A stretch of 64,000 nt of DNA from assembly GCF_947259545.1 (NCBI RefSeq), contig NZ_CAMYMK010000002.1:1054001-1118000 (forward strand). The letters are read 5' to 3'. Shown here piece by piece: positions 17,429 to 25,835 of the stretch. A program made the translations under genes and the position numbers. The stretch's first letter is position 1; each line of letters opens with the position of its first letter. Origin of the DNA: an uncultured Marinobacter sp. (GTDB lineage Bacteria; Pseudomonadota; Gammaproteobacteria; Pseudomonadales; Oleiphilaceae). The notes below the pieces were generated by a model. It saw nothing but the letters and a program-made list of their open reading frames with translations, searched no databases and was not told the origin of the DNA.

Positions 17429-18217
17429 ATGAGCGATAGCAACAACAAGAACCCGCAAGGCCTTGATCCGGAGGTGAAGGAAAAGCTCCGCGCACAGGCT
17501 AACGAGTTGGTCGAGCACGTCAATGCCGGTGACTATGCCCAGGCGATGACATTGATCAATGATCTCAGCGAGGTCCGGGATCAGAGCCTGTACCGGGAAG
17601 TCGGGCGGCTCACTCGCAGTCTCCACGAGGCGATCCGTAATTTCCAGATCGACCCGCGTAATGCCGAACAGCAGGAAGCCCTGTCGAAAATGACCGATGC
17701 TTCCGACCGGCTGGAATACGTTGTACAGATGACCGGCCAGGCCGCCAACCGCACCATGGATCTGGTCGAGGAAACCATGCCGAAGGCACACGTCATCCGG
17801 GATGAGGCTGCAGCCCTGCGGGACGAATGGCAGCGTCTTCGTCGCCGGGAAATGCAGCCTGCGGAATTTCGTGATCTCTATGGCCGCATAGACCAGTTCT
17901 TTATCACGCTGACCAGCGATGCCGACACCATTTACAACAACCTGTCGGAAATCCTGTTGGCGCAGGATTTCCAGGACCTCACCGGCCAGGTGATCCAGAA
18001 GGTCACCAATCTGGTGAAGGAAGTGGAGGAACACCTGCTGAGCCTGGTGGTCATGGCCAGCCATGTCGATCAGCTGACAGGCACCGTGCATGAAATTGAG
18101 TCGGCTGAAGTATCGGCCGAGCAGGGTGTTGGTCCGCAGATGAACGCCGATAAGCGAGAAGATGTAGTGTCGGGCCAGGACGATGTTGATGATCTTTTGT
18201 CCAGTCTCGGTTTCTGA
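17429..18217 (+). CDS. cheZ: CheY-P phosphatase CheZ
   Basis: 262 aa. The long helical core has the catalytic stretch ILLAQDFQDLTGQVIQKV, whose Asp/Gln pair activates water on phospho-CheY, and the C-terminal tail DDVDDLLSSLGF is the CheY-binding peptide seen in CheZ proteins. It dephosphorylates CheY to reset the motor signal. It starts 21 bp after cheY. Confidence 0.95.
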   Translation: MSDSNNKNPQGLDPEVKEKLRAQANELVEHVNAGDYAQAMTLINDLSEVRDQSLYREVGRLTRSLHEAIRNFQIDPRNAEQQEALSKMTDASDRLEYVVQMTGQAANRTMDLVEETMPKAHVIRDEAAALRDEWQRLRRREMQPAEFRDLYGRIDQFFITLTSDADTIYNNLSEILLAQDFQDLTGQVIQKVTNLVKEVEEHLLSLVVMASHVDQLTGTVHEIESAEVSAEQGVGPQMNADKREDVVSGQDDVDDLLSSLGF

Positions 18218-18233
18218 ATGAAGAGGGTAGCCC

Positions 18234-20312
18234 ATGGCGTTTGATGCTGATGAAGAGATCCTGCAGGACTTCCTGGTTGAAGCAGGGGAGATACTTGAGA
18301 AGCTCTCCGAGCAGTTGGTAGATCTTGAGCAGAATCCGGATGACAGCGATCTCCTCAACGCCATTTTTCGCGGCTTCCATACCGTAAAGGGTGGGGCGGG
18401 CTTCCTCCAGCTCGAAGCTCTGGTTAACTGCTGCCACTCTGCCGAGAATGTCTTCGACATCCTCCGCAATCACAAGCGGAAGGTGGATTCGGAGTTAATG
18501 GACGTGGTGCTGGAAGCGCTGGATCACTTGAATGCGATGTTCGAGCAGGTGCGCAATCACGAAGAACTGACGCCAGCGCCGGATGCACTGATCGCAGCCC
18601 TGGATGCCCTGGCGGAGCCTCAAGGCGGGGCCCCGGCGGCTCAGCAACCGGAACAGACCGACGCCGAGCAAGGTGAGGATCATGGCGACATCACCGACGA
18701 CGAGTTTGAGCAACTTCTGGATGCACTGGGCAACGATAACGCGGAGTCCGGTTCGGTAGCTGATCAGGGAGCGGACGCTGGTTCAACAGGAGACGACAGT
18801 GCCTCCGGGGATGACATTACCGATGACGAGTTCGAAGCCCTGCTGGATCAACTCCATGGCAAGGGCCAGTTCGCGGGTGCGCCAGCGGAGGAAGATGCTG
18901 TTGAGGCGCCTGCGGATGCCGGCGAACAGTCAGAGACAGGTCGCGATGATCTGATCACAGATGATGAGTTTGAAAAGCTCCTGGACGACCTTCATGGCAA
19001 GGGTGGGAGCCCCACAGCCGACGACGGTCAGAAACCAGCGGCCAGCGAACCGGAGCCCAGCCCCGAGGCACCGAAGCCTGCGGCCAAACCTGAGCAGCCT
19101 GGGAAAACCGAAGCAAAAACACCACCGGCACCCGCAAAAGAACAGGGGCCTGCCGCTGAAACCACCGTTCGGGTCGATACCAAACGCCTGGATGACATCA
19201 TGAACATGGTGGGGGAATTGGTGCTGGTGCGTAACCGCTTACAGCGTCTTGGTGCGCAGAGCGACGATGAGCACATGCACAAGGCGGTTTCCAACCTGGA
19301 CGTGGTCACCACCGACCTGCAGTCAGCTGTGATGCAGACGCGGATGCAACCGATCAAAAAAGTCTTTGGCCGTTTTCCCAGGGTGGTGCGGGATCTTGCC
19401 CGTAGCCTCAAGAAGGAAGTCAGCCTGGTGATGCACGGGGAAGACACCGATCTGGACAAGAATCTGGTGGAAGCTCTTTCCGACCCGCTGGTTCACCTGG
19501 TTCGTAACTCGGTGGATCATGGTATCGAAGCGCCGGATGTTCGGGAGAAAGCAGGGAAGCCCCGTGCGGGCACGGTCACCCTGAATGCCGAGCAGGAAGG
19601 GGATCATATCCTGTTGTCTATCGAGGATGACGGTGCCGGTATGGATCCCGAGGTGCTGCGTCGGAAGGCCGTCGAGAAAGGGATCTACGATCAGGACGCG
19701 GCGGACAGGTTGACGGAGAACGAGTGCTACAACCTGATCTTTGCTGCCGGATTCTCCACCAAGGACCAGATTTCGGATGTGTCTGGTCGGGGCGTCGGCA
19801 TGGATGTGGTAAAAACCAAGATCGGTCAGCTGAATGGTCAGCTCAATGTGGAGTCAGAGCTTGGCAAGGGCTCACGAATCGTCATCAAGGTACCGCTGAC
19901 CCTGGCCATTATGCCGACGCTGATGATCATGTTGGGGGATCAGTCATTTGCGCTGCCTCTGGTCAATGTTGTGGAAATCTTCCACCTGGATCTCTCCAAA
20001 ACCAACATTGTTGACGGTCGTGAATGTATTGTGGTGCGGGACAAGGTTTTCCCGCTGTTCCACATCAAACGCTGGCTGGTGAGAGGCGCCAGTGAACCAG
20101 AACCCGACAATGCACACGTCGTGATTGTCGCGATGGGAACCAGACAGGTTGGTTTCGTGGTGGACCAGCTCATCGGTCAGGAGGAAGTCGTTATCAAGCC
20201 CCTGGGACGTGCGCTTCAGGGAACGCCAGGTATGGCGGGCGCCACCATTACCGGTGACGGGCGAATCGCCCTGATCATTGATGTTCCCAGCCTGCTTCAA
20301 CAATACGGTTGA
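18234..20312 (+). CDS. cheA: Chemotaxis histidine kinase CheA
   Basis: 692 aa. P1 Hpt domain with His49 in FHTVKGGAGF; then an unusually long acidic/Ala/Pro-rich linker (about 125-310); P3 dimerisation (about 311-375, DDIMNMVGELVLVRNRL); P4 ATPase with NSVDHGIE and GRGVGMDVVK; P5 CheW-like (about 555-690). No recognisable P2 CheY-binding domain is seen; instead the linker has three copies of an ITDDEFExLLD motif. CheA phosphorylates CheY and CheB in the polar array. Confidence 0.95.
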   Translation: MAFDADEEILQDFLVEAGEILEKLSEQLVDLEQNPDDSDLLNAIFRGFHTVKGGAGFLQLEALVNCCHSAENVFDILRNHKRKVDSELMDVVLEALDHLNAMFEQVRNHEELTPAPDALIAALDALAEPQGGAPAAQQPEQTDAEQGEDHGDITDDEFEQLLDALGNDNAESGSVADQGADAGSTGDDSASGDDITDDEFEALLDQLHGKGQFAGAPAEEDAVEAPADAGEQSETGRDDLITDDEFEKLLDDLHGKGGSPTADDGQKPAASEPEPSPEAPKPAAKPEQPGKTEAKTPPAPAKEQGPAAETTVRVDTKRLDDIMNMVGELVLVRNRLQRLGAQSDDEHMHKAVSNLDVVTTDLQSAVMQTRMQPIKKVFGRFPRVVRDLARSLKKEVSLVMHGEDTDLDKNLVEALSDPLVHLVRNSVDHGIEAPDVREKAGKPRAGTVTLNAEQEGDHILLSIEDDGAGMDPEVLRRKAVEKGIYDQDAADRLTENECYNLIFAAGFSTKDQISDVSGRGVGMDVVKTKIGQLNGQLNVESELGKGSRIVIKVPLTLAIMPTLMIMLGDQSFALPLVNVVEIFHLDLSKTNIVDGRECIVVRDKVFPLFHIKRWLVRGASEPEPDNAHVVIVAMGTRQVGFVVDQLIGQEEVVIKPLGRALQGTPGMAGATITGDGRIALIIDVPSLLQQYG
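18690..19010 (+). repeat. Threefold ITDDEFExLLD repeat within cheA
   Basis: Residues 153-165, 195-210 and 241-256 of CheA each read (D)(L/I)TDDEFExLLDxL, the last two continuing HGKG. They are ~42-46 residues apart within otherwise disordered sequence where a P2 domain would be expected. Short, spaced, acidic-hydrophobic motifs in disorder suggest peptide docking sites; because parC and parP lie downstream, a ParP/array docking role is a reasonable inference. Confidence 0.8.
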
Positions 20313-20345
20313 GGCAGACGGACAGCCTCGGTTTAGGAGAATTGG

Positions 20346-21512
20346 ATGACAGTTTCTGTCCTGGTTGTTGATGATTCAGGGTTTTTCCGCAAGCGTCTGA
20401 CGGAAATCCTGACTGCATCCGGTCAGATCAAAGTTGTTGGCGTGGCCACCAACGGACGGGAAGGGGTGGAACTGGCAGAGAAGCTCCACCCAGACGTTAT
20501 CACCATGGACTACGAAATGCCGGTGATGGATGGCATTTCCGCGGTGCGGGAAATCATGAAGCGCCGTCCCGTGCCAGTGTTGATGTTTTCCTCGCTGACC
20601 TACGAAGGTGCCCGGGTGACCCTTGATGCGCTGGAAGCCGGCGCCGTCGATTTCCTGCCCAAGAACTTTGAGGAAATCGCCCGGGACTCCAGTCAGCTCC
20701 AGAAAATTCTGGTTGAACGGATTCTGGATGTTGCTGGCAGCCATCCGGGGGCCAAACCTGTAAAGGCGACACGTCCGGAACCGGCGTCAACAGCGAAACC
20801 CGCTTCGCGTCCGGAGCGGCAGCCACCGCCAGCCAGTTCCCGCTCAGAGGGGCCGCCGCCGTCGTCAACACGCCGCTCTCCGGTGGAGCCAGCTCCTGAT
20901 GCGGCGGCGCCCCGACCGCCATCCCGTCGGTCACCAGCCAGGCATTACAGTGTGGTGGCGATTGGCACGTCCACCGGTGGGCCGGTTGCGTTGCAGCGTG
21001 TGCTCACAGCGTTACCGGCCGACTTTCCCGCGCCAATCGTGCTGGTTCAGCATATGCCCGCCAGCTTTACACCCGCGTTTGCCGAGCGCCTGAACAGGCT
21101 ATGCCGCATTGACGTGCGGCAGGCCGAAGAAGGGGACGTGCTGCGGCCTGGTCAGGCCCTGTTGGCACCGGGTGGGCAACAGATGATGATCGAGAACCGC
21201 AGTGGCCAGGCCCGTGTGCGAATTCTGCCGGGAGATGATCGTCTCAATTACAAGCCATGTGTGGACGTGACCTTCGGCTCCCTGGCTCGCAGTTTTCCTG
21301 GCAAAACCCTGGGCATTATTCTCACGGGCATGGGGTCGGATGGTAAGGAAGGATGTCGTCTGATGAAGCAGAGTGGATCTGTAATCTGGTCCCAGGACGA
21401 AAAAACATCGGTGATCTACGGCATGCCGATGGCGGTCGCCAGGGCAGGGCTACCGGATGAGGTTTTGCCACTCAATGACATTGGTCCCCGGTTGATCGAG
21501 GGTGTGAGCTGA
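20346..21512 (+). CDS. cheB: Chemotaxis glutamate methylesterase CheB
   Basis: 388 aa. Receiver domain (1-~120, phosphoacceptor Asp in TMDYEMPVMDG), a long Pro/Ala/Ser/Arg linker (about 135-198), and methylesterase domain with the Ser in GTSTGGPVAL, His in QHMP and Asp in GMGSDGKEG. It removes methyl groups from receptors for adaptation. The linker is longer than in enteric CheB. Stop overlaps the motC start (TGATG). Confidence 0.95.
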   Translation: MTVSVLVVDDSGFFRKRLTEILTASGQIKVVGVATNGREGVELAEKLHPDVITMDYEMPVMDGISAVREIMKRRPVPVLMFSSLTYEGARVTLDALEAGAVDFLPKNFEEIARDSSQLQKILVERILDVAGSHPGAKPVKATRPEPASTAKPASRPERQPPPASSRSEGPPPSSTRRSPVEPAPDAAAPRPPSRRSPARHYSVVAIGTSTGGPVALQRVLTALPADFPAPIVLVQHMPASFTPAFAERLNRLCRIDVRQAEEGDVLRPGQALLAPGGQQMMIENRSGQARVRILPGDDRLNYKPCVDVTFGSLARSFPGKTLGIILTGMGSDGKEGCRLMKQSGSVIWSQDEKTSVIYGMPMAVARAGLPDEVLPLNDIGPRLIEGVS

Positions 21513-22252
21513 TGGATATTCTCAGCCTGCTGGGAGTCATCCTGGCTTTTGTCGCCATTCTGGGAGGGAATCTTCTGGAAGGCGGGGCCCTCAGTTCGTT
21601 GTTCAATGGGCCGGCGGCCCTGATTGTTGTTGGTGGCACCCTGGCAGCGACCATCCTGCAGACGTCCTGGCCGCTGTTAAAACGGGCGTTCAGTCAGGCT
21701 CGCTGGGTATTCCTGCCACCCTATGTCAGTCTGGAAGATGGCATTGGAAAGGTCATCGACTGGAGCGTCAAGGCCCGTAAACAGGGCCTTCTGGGGCTTG
21801 AGGGGCTGGCGGAAAAAGAGCCGGAGCGATTCGCCCGTAAAGGGCTCCAGTTACTGGTCGACGGTGCCGAAACCGAAACCATCCGCAGTATTATGGAAGT
21901 GGATCTGGACTCACGTGAACAGCGAGATCTGGAATCGGCTCGAGTCTATGAAGCGATGGGTGGCTACTCGCCAACGATCGGTATCATTGGGGCGGTCATG
22001 GGACTGATTCAGGTGATGACCAATCTGGAGGACCCCCAGTCTCTCGGTAGCGGTATTGCGACAGCGTTCGTTGCCACCATCTACGGTGTGGCACTGGCGA
22101 ACCTGCTGTTTTTCCCGGTTGCCAACAAGTTGCGTGGCATTGTCCGGGAGCGAACGCGATACGAAGATATGATGATCGACGGCATCATCGCTGTCGCCGA
22201 AGGGGAAAATCCCAAATCCATCGAATTGCGGCTGCGGGGTTTCCTGCAGTGA
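21512..22252 (+). CDS. motC: Flagellar stator protein MotC (MotA family)
   Basis: 246 aa, MotA/PomA type with four membrane segments, the conserved GGYSPTIGIIGAVMGLIQVM loop between segments 3 and 4 and a large cytoplasmic loop. In Pseudomonas the MotC/MotD pair, encoded just after cheB, is a second stator set used in viscous conditions and on surfaces. It lies 15 bp upstream of motD. Confidence 0.93.
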   Translation: MDILSLLGVILAFVAILGGNLLEGGALSSLFNGPAALIVVGGTLAATILQTSWPLLKRAFSQARWVFLPPYVSLEDGIGKVIDWSVKARKQGLLGLEGLAEKEPERFARKGLQLLVDGAETETIRSIMEVDLDSREQRDLESARVYEAMGGYSPTIGIIGAVMGLIQVMTNLEDPQSLGSGIATAFVATIYGVALANLLFFPVANKLRGIVRERTRYEDMMIDGIIAVAEGENPKSIELRLRGFLQ

Positions 22253-22267
22253 CGGTCAGGCGGTTAT

Positions 22268-23050
22268 ATGCGGCGTCGTAGGCAACCTCAGGACGACCTC
22301 CATAACAAGGAACGCTGGCTCGTTTCCTATGCCGACTTCATTACCCTGCTGTTCGCTTTTTTTGTGGTGATGTACTCGGTGTCTTCAGTCAACGAAGGCA
22401 AATACAAGGTGTTGTCGGAAACCCTGACCGGTGTGTTCAACGCCCCGCAACGCTCCCTCCAGCCGATCGAGGTGGGCGACCAGCCCCAGCGGTCTGGCGC
22501 AGCGCCGTCCGATGACGTTATTCCGCCAGCAGTTACCGAAGCACCCCGCAATCCGGAAGTCAGCGAAGAAGGCAGAACCGAGGCTCTGCGGGCTATGGCT
22601 GATCAGCTGGCGCTGGAGTTTGACGAACTGATCAACCAGGGAGTTGTCACGCTCGAGAGTAACGAGCACTGGCTGGAGCTGAACCTCCCGGACAGCCTGT
22701 TATTCAGCAGTGGTGCAGCAGAACCCCATTACGATGGTTTTGCCGTGGTGGAAAAGATTGCCGGAGTTCTGCGTGACCGCGATAACGCCGTCAAGGTTGA
22801 AGGTTTCACCGATAACCGCCCGATCCGGACCAACGCCTATCCTTCCAACTGGGAATTGTCGGCTGCCAGAGCGGCGGCGGTGGTGCGTATGCTCACCATG
22901 GAAGGTGTGGAGCCCGAGCGCCTGGCCGCGGTCGGTTACGGATCGCACCAGCCTGTCGCCCGTAACGATACCGAGGAAGGCCGGCGCCGCAACCGGCGCG
23001 TGGTGCTTCTGATTTCCCGGGATGCGAATATTCGCGGTGCGATGAGGTGA
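22268..23050 (+). CDS. motD: Flagellar stator protein MotD (MotB family)
   Basis: 260 aa. One N-terminal membrane segment with the proton-binding Asp in SYADFITLLFAFFVVMYSVSS, a plug/linker region, and a C-terminal OmpA-like peptidoglycan-binding domain (about 150-255, VEGFTDNRPI ... NWELSAARAAAVVRML). It anchors the MotC/MotD stator to the wall. Confidence 0.93.
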   Translation: MRRRRQPQDDLHNKERWLVSYADFITLLFAFFVVMYSVSSVNEGKYKVLSETLTGVFNAPQRSLQPIEVGDQPQRSGAAPSDDVIPPAVTEAPRNPEVSEEGRTEALRAMADQLALEFDELINQGVVTLESNEHWLELNLPDSLLFSSGAAEPHYDGFAVVEKIAGVLRDRDNAVKVEGFTDNRPIRTNAYPSNWELSAARAAAVVRMLTMEGVEPERLAAVGYGSHQPVARNDTEEGRRRNRRVVLLISRDANIRGAMR

Positions 23051-23143
23051 CCGGAAGAAGTCCGGGTACGCCGGTCTGTTGGCATGGTTTCTGAAGTAAC
23101 CCTCCCAGTAATACCTGACGCGGCAAATCCTTGCCGATGTTGT

Positions 23144-23170
23144 TCAAGTTAAGCGGTTCGCTGCCGATAA
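23144..23170 (+). promoter_or_regulatory. Sigma-28 (FliA) promoter of parC-parP
   Basis: TCAAGTT (23144-23150), 12 bases, then GCCGATAA (23163-23170): this matches the Pseudomonas-type FliA consensus TCAAGTT-N12-GCCGATA in all key positions. It lies in the 170-bp gap after motD; a start near 23178 gives a ~43-nt leader to parC. It separates polar array genes from the upstream che-mot operon. Confidence 0.8.
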
Positions 23171-23220
23171 TATCTGGTGTGGTGCCGGAATTCTGGGGAT
23201 AGACAAGTGGAGAGCATAAC

Positions 23221-24018
23221 GTGCGAATCTGGGCCGTAGCCAATCAAAAAGGCGGTGTCGGGAAAACCACCTCGGTGGTGACACTGGCCGGGCTTTTGGC
23301 CGAGCGTGGCAAGCGGGTTCTCGTGGTGGATCTGGACCCTCATGGGTCGCTGACCAGTTGGTTCGGTTATGATCCCGATACCATCGCCCTGAGTGTCTTT
23401 AACCTGTTTCAGCATCAGGGCAAGGTACCAGATGGTCTGGCAGCCCAGTTGATTACAGAAACCAGCTGTAAGGGCGTGTCGTTGCTGCCCGCCAGTACCG
23501 CCCTGGCGACCCTGGAGCGCCGCATGGTTGGCGTGGAAGGCATGGGATTGATTATTTCCCGGGCGCTGGCGCAGCTCTGGGATGACTTTGATTACGTGAT
23601 TCTCGACAACACCCCGTCCCTGGGCGTATTGATGGTGAACGCACTGGCGGCTGCCCAACACCTGATTATTCCGGTGCAGACCGAGTTCCTGGCGATCAAG
23701 GGGCTTGAACGAATGCTGCATACCCTGCAAATGATCATGAAGTCCCAGAAAAACGAACTCGCCTACACCATCGTTCCGACGATGTTCGATCGGCGTACCC
23801 AGGCATCCACCAAAAGCCTGAATCTTTTGCGTAAAACCTATCCGGACACGCTGTGGCGGTTTGCCATTCCCGTGGACACCAAGTTCCGGGATGCCAGTCA
23901 GGGTGGGGTGGTGCCGTCCTCCCTGGATTCCGGTACCCATGGTGTCAGGGCATACACCCACCTGTTGGACGACCTGATGGCGCGCACCGGTGCGGATCGG
24001 GAGCGTAAGCATGGCTGA
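23221..24018 (+). CDS. parC: ParA-like ATPase ParC, chemotaxis array positioning
   Basis: 265 aa, GTG start. Deviant Walker A QKGGVGKTTSVV at about 9-20, Walker A' VVDLDPHGS and DNTPSLGVLMVNAL motifs of the ParA family. In Vibrio and Pseudomonas, ParC recruits chemotaxis arrays to the cell pole and segregates them at division. Its place between motD and the CheW-domain gene, with an ATGGCTGA overlap with that gene, supports ParC rather than a plasmid or chromosome ParA. Confidence 0.88.
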   Translation: MRIWAVANQKGGVGKTTSVVTLAGLLAERGKRVLVVDLDPHGSLTSWFGYDPDTIALSVFNLFQHQGKVPDGLAAQLITETSCKGVSLLPASTALATLERRMVGVEGMGLIISRALAQLWDDFDYVILDNTPSLGVLMVNALAAAQHLIIPVQTEFLAIKGLERMLHTLQMIMKSQKNELAYTIVPTMFDRRTQASTKSLNLLRKTYPDTLWRFAIPVDTKFRDASQGGVVPSSLDSGTHGVRAYTHLLDDLMARTGADRERKHG

Positions 24019-24724
24019 CGATAAATTGACAAAGCTGGCGGACCCCGCCAGCGCGATCGCCAGTTATCTTGACGATCTTTTGCATACGGCGACTGATACC
24101 GCGCAGAAGGAAGAAGTGACTGTTGTCGAGGCAAGTCCTGAGCTGCAACCGGAACTTCAACCAAAGCCCGAACCGGAACCCGTTGTCAGGAAACCGGCGC
24201 CGAAGGTCGACGTAAGCCAACCAGAGCCGGAACCCGAGCCAGTATCACCGCCATCCCGCCCGGAGTGGTCTGAGCAACCGTTCGAGTGCCTGATTTTTAC
24301 CGTGGCTGGCCTGCAGCTGGCGGTTCCGTTGATATTGCTGGGTGCAATACATCGGATCGAGGAGAGCATCAAGCCCATCCCTGGCAGTCCGCGTTGGTAC
24401 ATGGGGATTCGTGTGGATCGCGATCACAATCTGCGGGTGGTGGATACCGCGGAATGGATCATGGCTGGTCGAGCCCCTGCGAATGCCCGTGACAACTACC
24501 GCTTTGTCATTCGGCTGGATAACAGTGACTGGGGGCTGGCCTGTGATGACGTTGCCCAGTCGTTCACGTTGAAGCCGGATGAAGTGCGTTGGCGCACGGC
24601 TCGCAGCAAACGCCCCTGGTTGGCGGGGACAGTGGTTAACCATATGTGCGCCCTGATTGATGTGCGCACCATGGCCAATCTGTTGGTCCGGGCAGAGCGT
24701 GAGCATCACCTGGATCTGAGTTAA
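24011..24724 (+). CDS. parP: CheW-domain protein ParP
   Basis: 237 aa. Residues 1-~90 are a Glu/Pro/Gln-rich disordered region; residues ~95-237 are a CheW-like domain (FECLIFTVAGLQLAVPLILLGAIHRIE). ParP joins ParC, CheA and receptors and keeps CheA in polar arrays. The ATG at 24011 overlaps the parC stop; a start 7 codons upstream is possible but would deepen the overlap. It could be called a CheW paralogue, but the context favours ParP. Confidence 0.85.
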   Translation: MADDKLTKLADPASAIASYLDDLLHTATDTAQKEEVTVVEASPELQPELQPKPEPEPVVRKPAPKVDVSQPEPEPEPVSPPSRPEWSEQPFECLIFTVAGLQLAVPLILLGAIHRIEESIKPIPGSPRWYMGIRVDRDHNLRVVDTAEWIMAGRAPANARDNYRFVIRLDNSDWGLACDDVAQSFTLKPDEVRWRTARSKRPWLAGTVVNHMCALIDVRTMANLLVRAEREHHLDLS

Positions 24725-24755
24725 TACGCGGTTACTGAATGATACCGTGCTGTGC

Positions 24756-24770
24756 TGGCACGGTTTGTGC
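24756..24770 (+). promoter_or_regulatory. Candidate sigma-54 promoter for cheW
   Basis: TGGCACGGTTTGTGC has a perfect TGGCACG -24 element and a GC at the right ten-base spacing, but GT rather than TT before it in the -12 element. A start near 24782 would give a ~72-nt leader. The sequence is also an imperfect inverted repeat (GTGCTGGCAC / GTGC), so it could be a different operator. Confidence 0.5.
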
Positions 24771-24853
24771 CCTTAACTATAGTATTGGGCACTGATGATG
24801 ATTTTTTGACGATCAGGTTGCCCGCCGGGCAGCCACAGAGGAGATTCAACGCT

Positions 24854-25342
24854 ATGGCATCCCCGAGCGGACAGCAAAATCAGGCCCAGGACGATCAGGT
24901 ACTGCAGTACGTGACCTTCCGGCTGGATGACGAGACCTACGGTCTGAATGTCATGCAGATCCAGGAGGTGTTGAGATACACCGAAATCGCGCCGGTTCCC
25001 GGAGCGCCGGATTATGTACTCGGCATCATAAATCTGCGGGGCAACGTGGTTACGGTGATCGACACCCGTCGCCGCTTTGGTCTGGCGGATTCGGAGGTGA
25101 CCGACGCGACACGGATCGTGGTGATGGAGTCGGCCAACCAGGTGATGGGTATTCTGGTGGATTCGGTTGCCGAGGTCGTGTACCTGAAAGCCAGCGAAAT
25201 TGAAACTGCACCGAACGTGGGTAACGAGGAAAGTGCGAAGTTTATCCAGGGCGTGTGCAATAAGGATGGCGAACTGATCATATTGGTCGAGTTCGACAAG
25301 ATGTTGTCTGACCACGAGTGGGCAGAAATCTCGTCACTGTAA
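24854..25342 (+). CDS. cheW: Chemotaxis coupling protein CheW
   Basis: 162 aa from the ATG at 24854, which follows a GAGGAG-type RBS and gives the typical short N-terminus. Full CheW domain with VLGIINLRGNVVTVIDTRRRFG and the C-terminal LIILVEFDKML. It couples receptors to CheA. A frame extending further upstream covers the promoter-like region and lacks support. Confidence 0.94.
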   Translation: MASPSGQQNQAQDDQVLQYVTFRLDDETYGLNVMQIQEVLRYTEIAPVPGAPDYVLGIINLRGNVVTVIDTRRRFGLADSEVTDATRIVVMESANQVMGILVDSVAEVVYLKASEIETAPNVGNEESAKFIQGVCNKDGELIILVEFDKMLSDHEWAEISSL

Positions 25343-25344
25343 TG

Positions 25345-25361
25345 CCGGACATGGTGTCCGG
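25345..25361 (+). other. CCGGACA/TGTCCGG hairpin after cheW
   Basis: A perfect 7-bp stem (25345-25351 with 25355-25361) and 3-nt loop two bases after the cheW stop. No T-run follows, so it is more likely an mRNA-stabilising or pausing hairpin than an intrinsic terminator. Confidence 0.4.
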
Positions 25362-25416
25362 AGCAAGCTGACATGATGGACGCCCCAGTGGTTCAACTGA
25401 GCTGAGGACGTTCATC

Positions 25417-25809
25417 ATGTTTGCAGAGTACTCTTCCCTGATCCCGTGGTTGCTGACGACGGTCGCCTTTGGTCTGGTGGCCGTGCATGCGATCTTTCAA
25501 GGTCGCCAGATTCGCCAACTCCGCACTCGACTTAAACAGCGGTGCGACACCCTCGGGCGGGAACTTCATGCCACCGCCAGCGGCAGCATGGGGGTTGGTC
25601 AGCGTCTGGTGACGTGTGAGCGACAGCTGCACGAGCTTCGTAGCACCCTGGACGAGATGCGCCAGAACGATCCCCTGCGAATTTCATACGATGAGGCCTC
25701 AAGACTGGTTGATCTCGGTGCAGATATCGACGATCTTATGAACACTTGTGGCATTTCCCGTCCCGAAGCCGAACTGGTTTCCGCATTGAGAAAACGGCAG
25801 GCCGCATAA
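25417..25809 (+). CDS. DUF2802 protein, membrane-anchored, chemotaxis-linked
   Basis: 130 aa. One N-terminal membrane segment (about 8-28), a helical, likely coiled-coil stretch (30-75), and a C-terminal DUF2802 domain (SYDEASRLVDLGADIDDLMNTCGISRPEAELV) that resembles a small helix-turn-helix. The family is usually encoded right after cheW in polar-flagellated gammaproteobacteria. Role unknown; an anchoring or array-associated function is only suggested by position. Confidence 0.8.
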   Translation: MFAEYSSLIPWLLTTVAFGLVAVHAIFQGRQIRQLRTRLKQRCDTLGRELHATASGSMGVGQRLVTCERQLHELRSTLDEMRQNDPLRISYDEASRLVDLGADIDDLMNTCGISRPEAELVSALRKRQAA

Positions 25810-25835
25810 CCCGGTGATGTTATGGATGCTGTTGC

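Noticed and set aside
23221..24018. Chromosome or plasmid partition ParA
   Set aside because: No parB gene or parS-like site; it lies between motD and a CheW-domain gene with a FliA promoter, as array-positioning ParC does.
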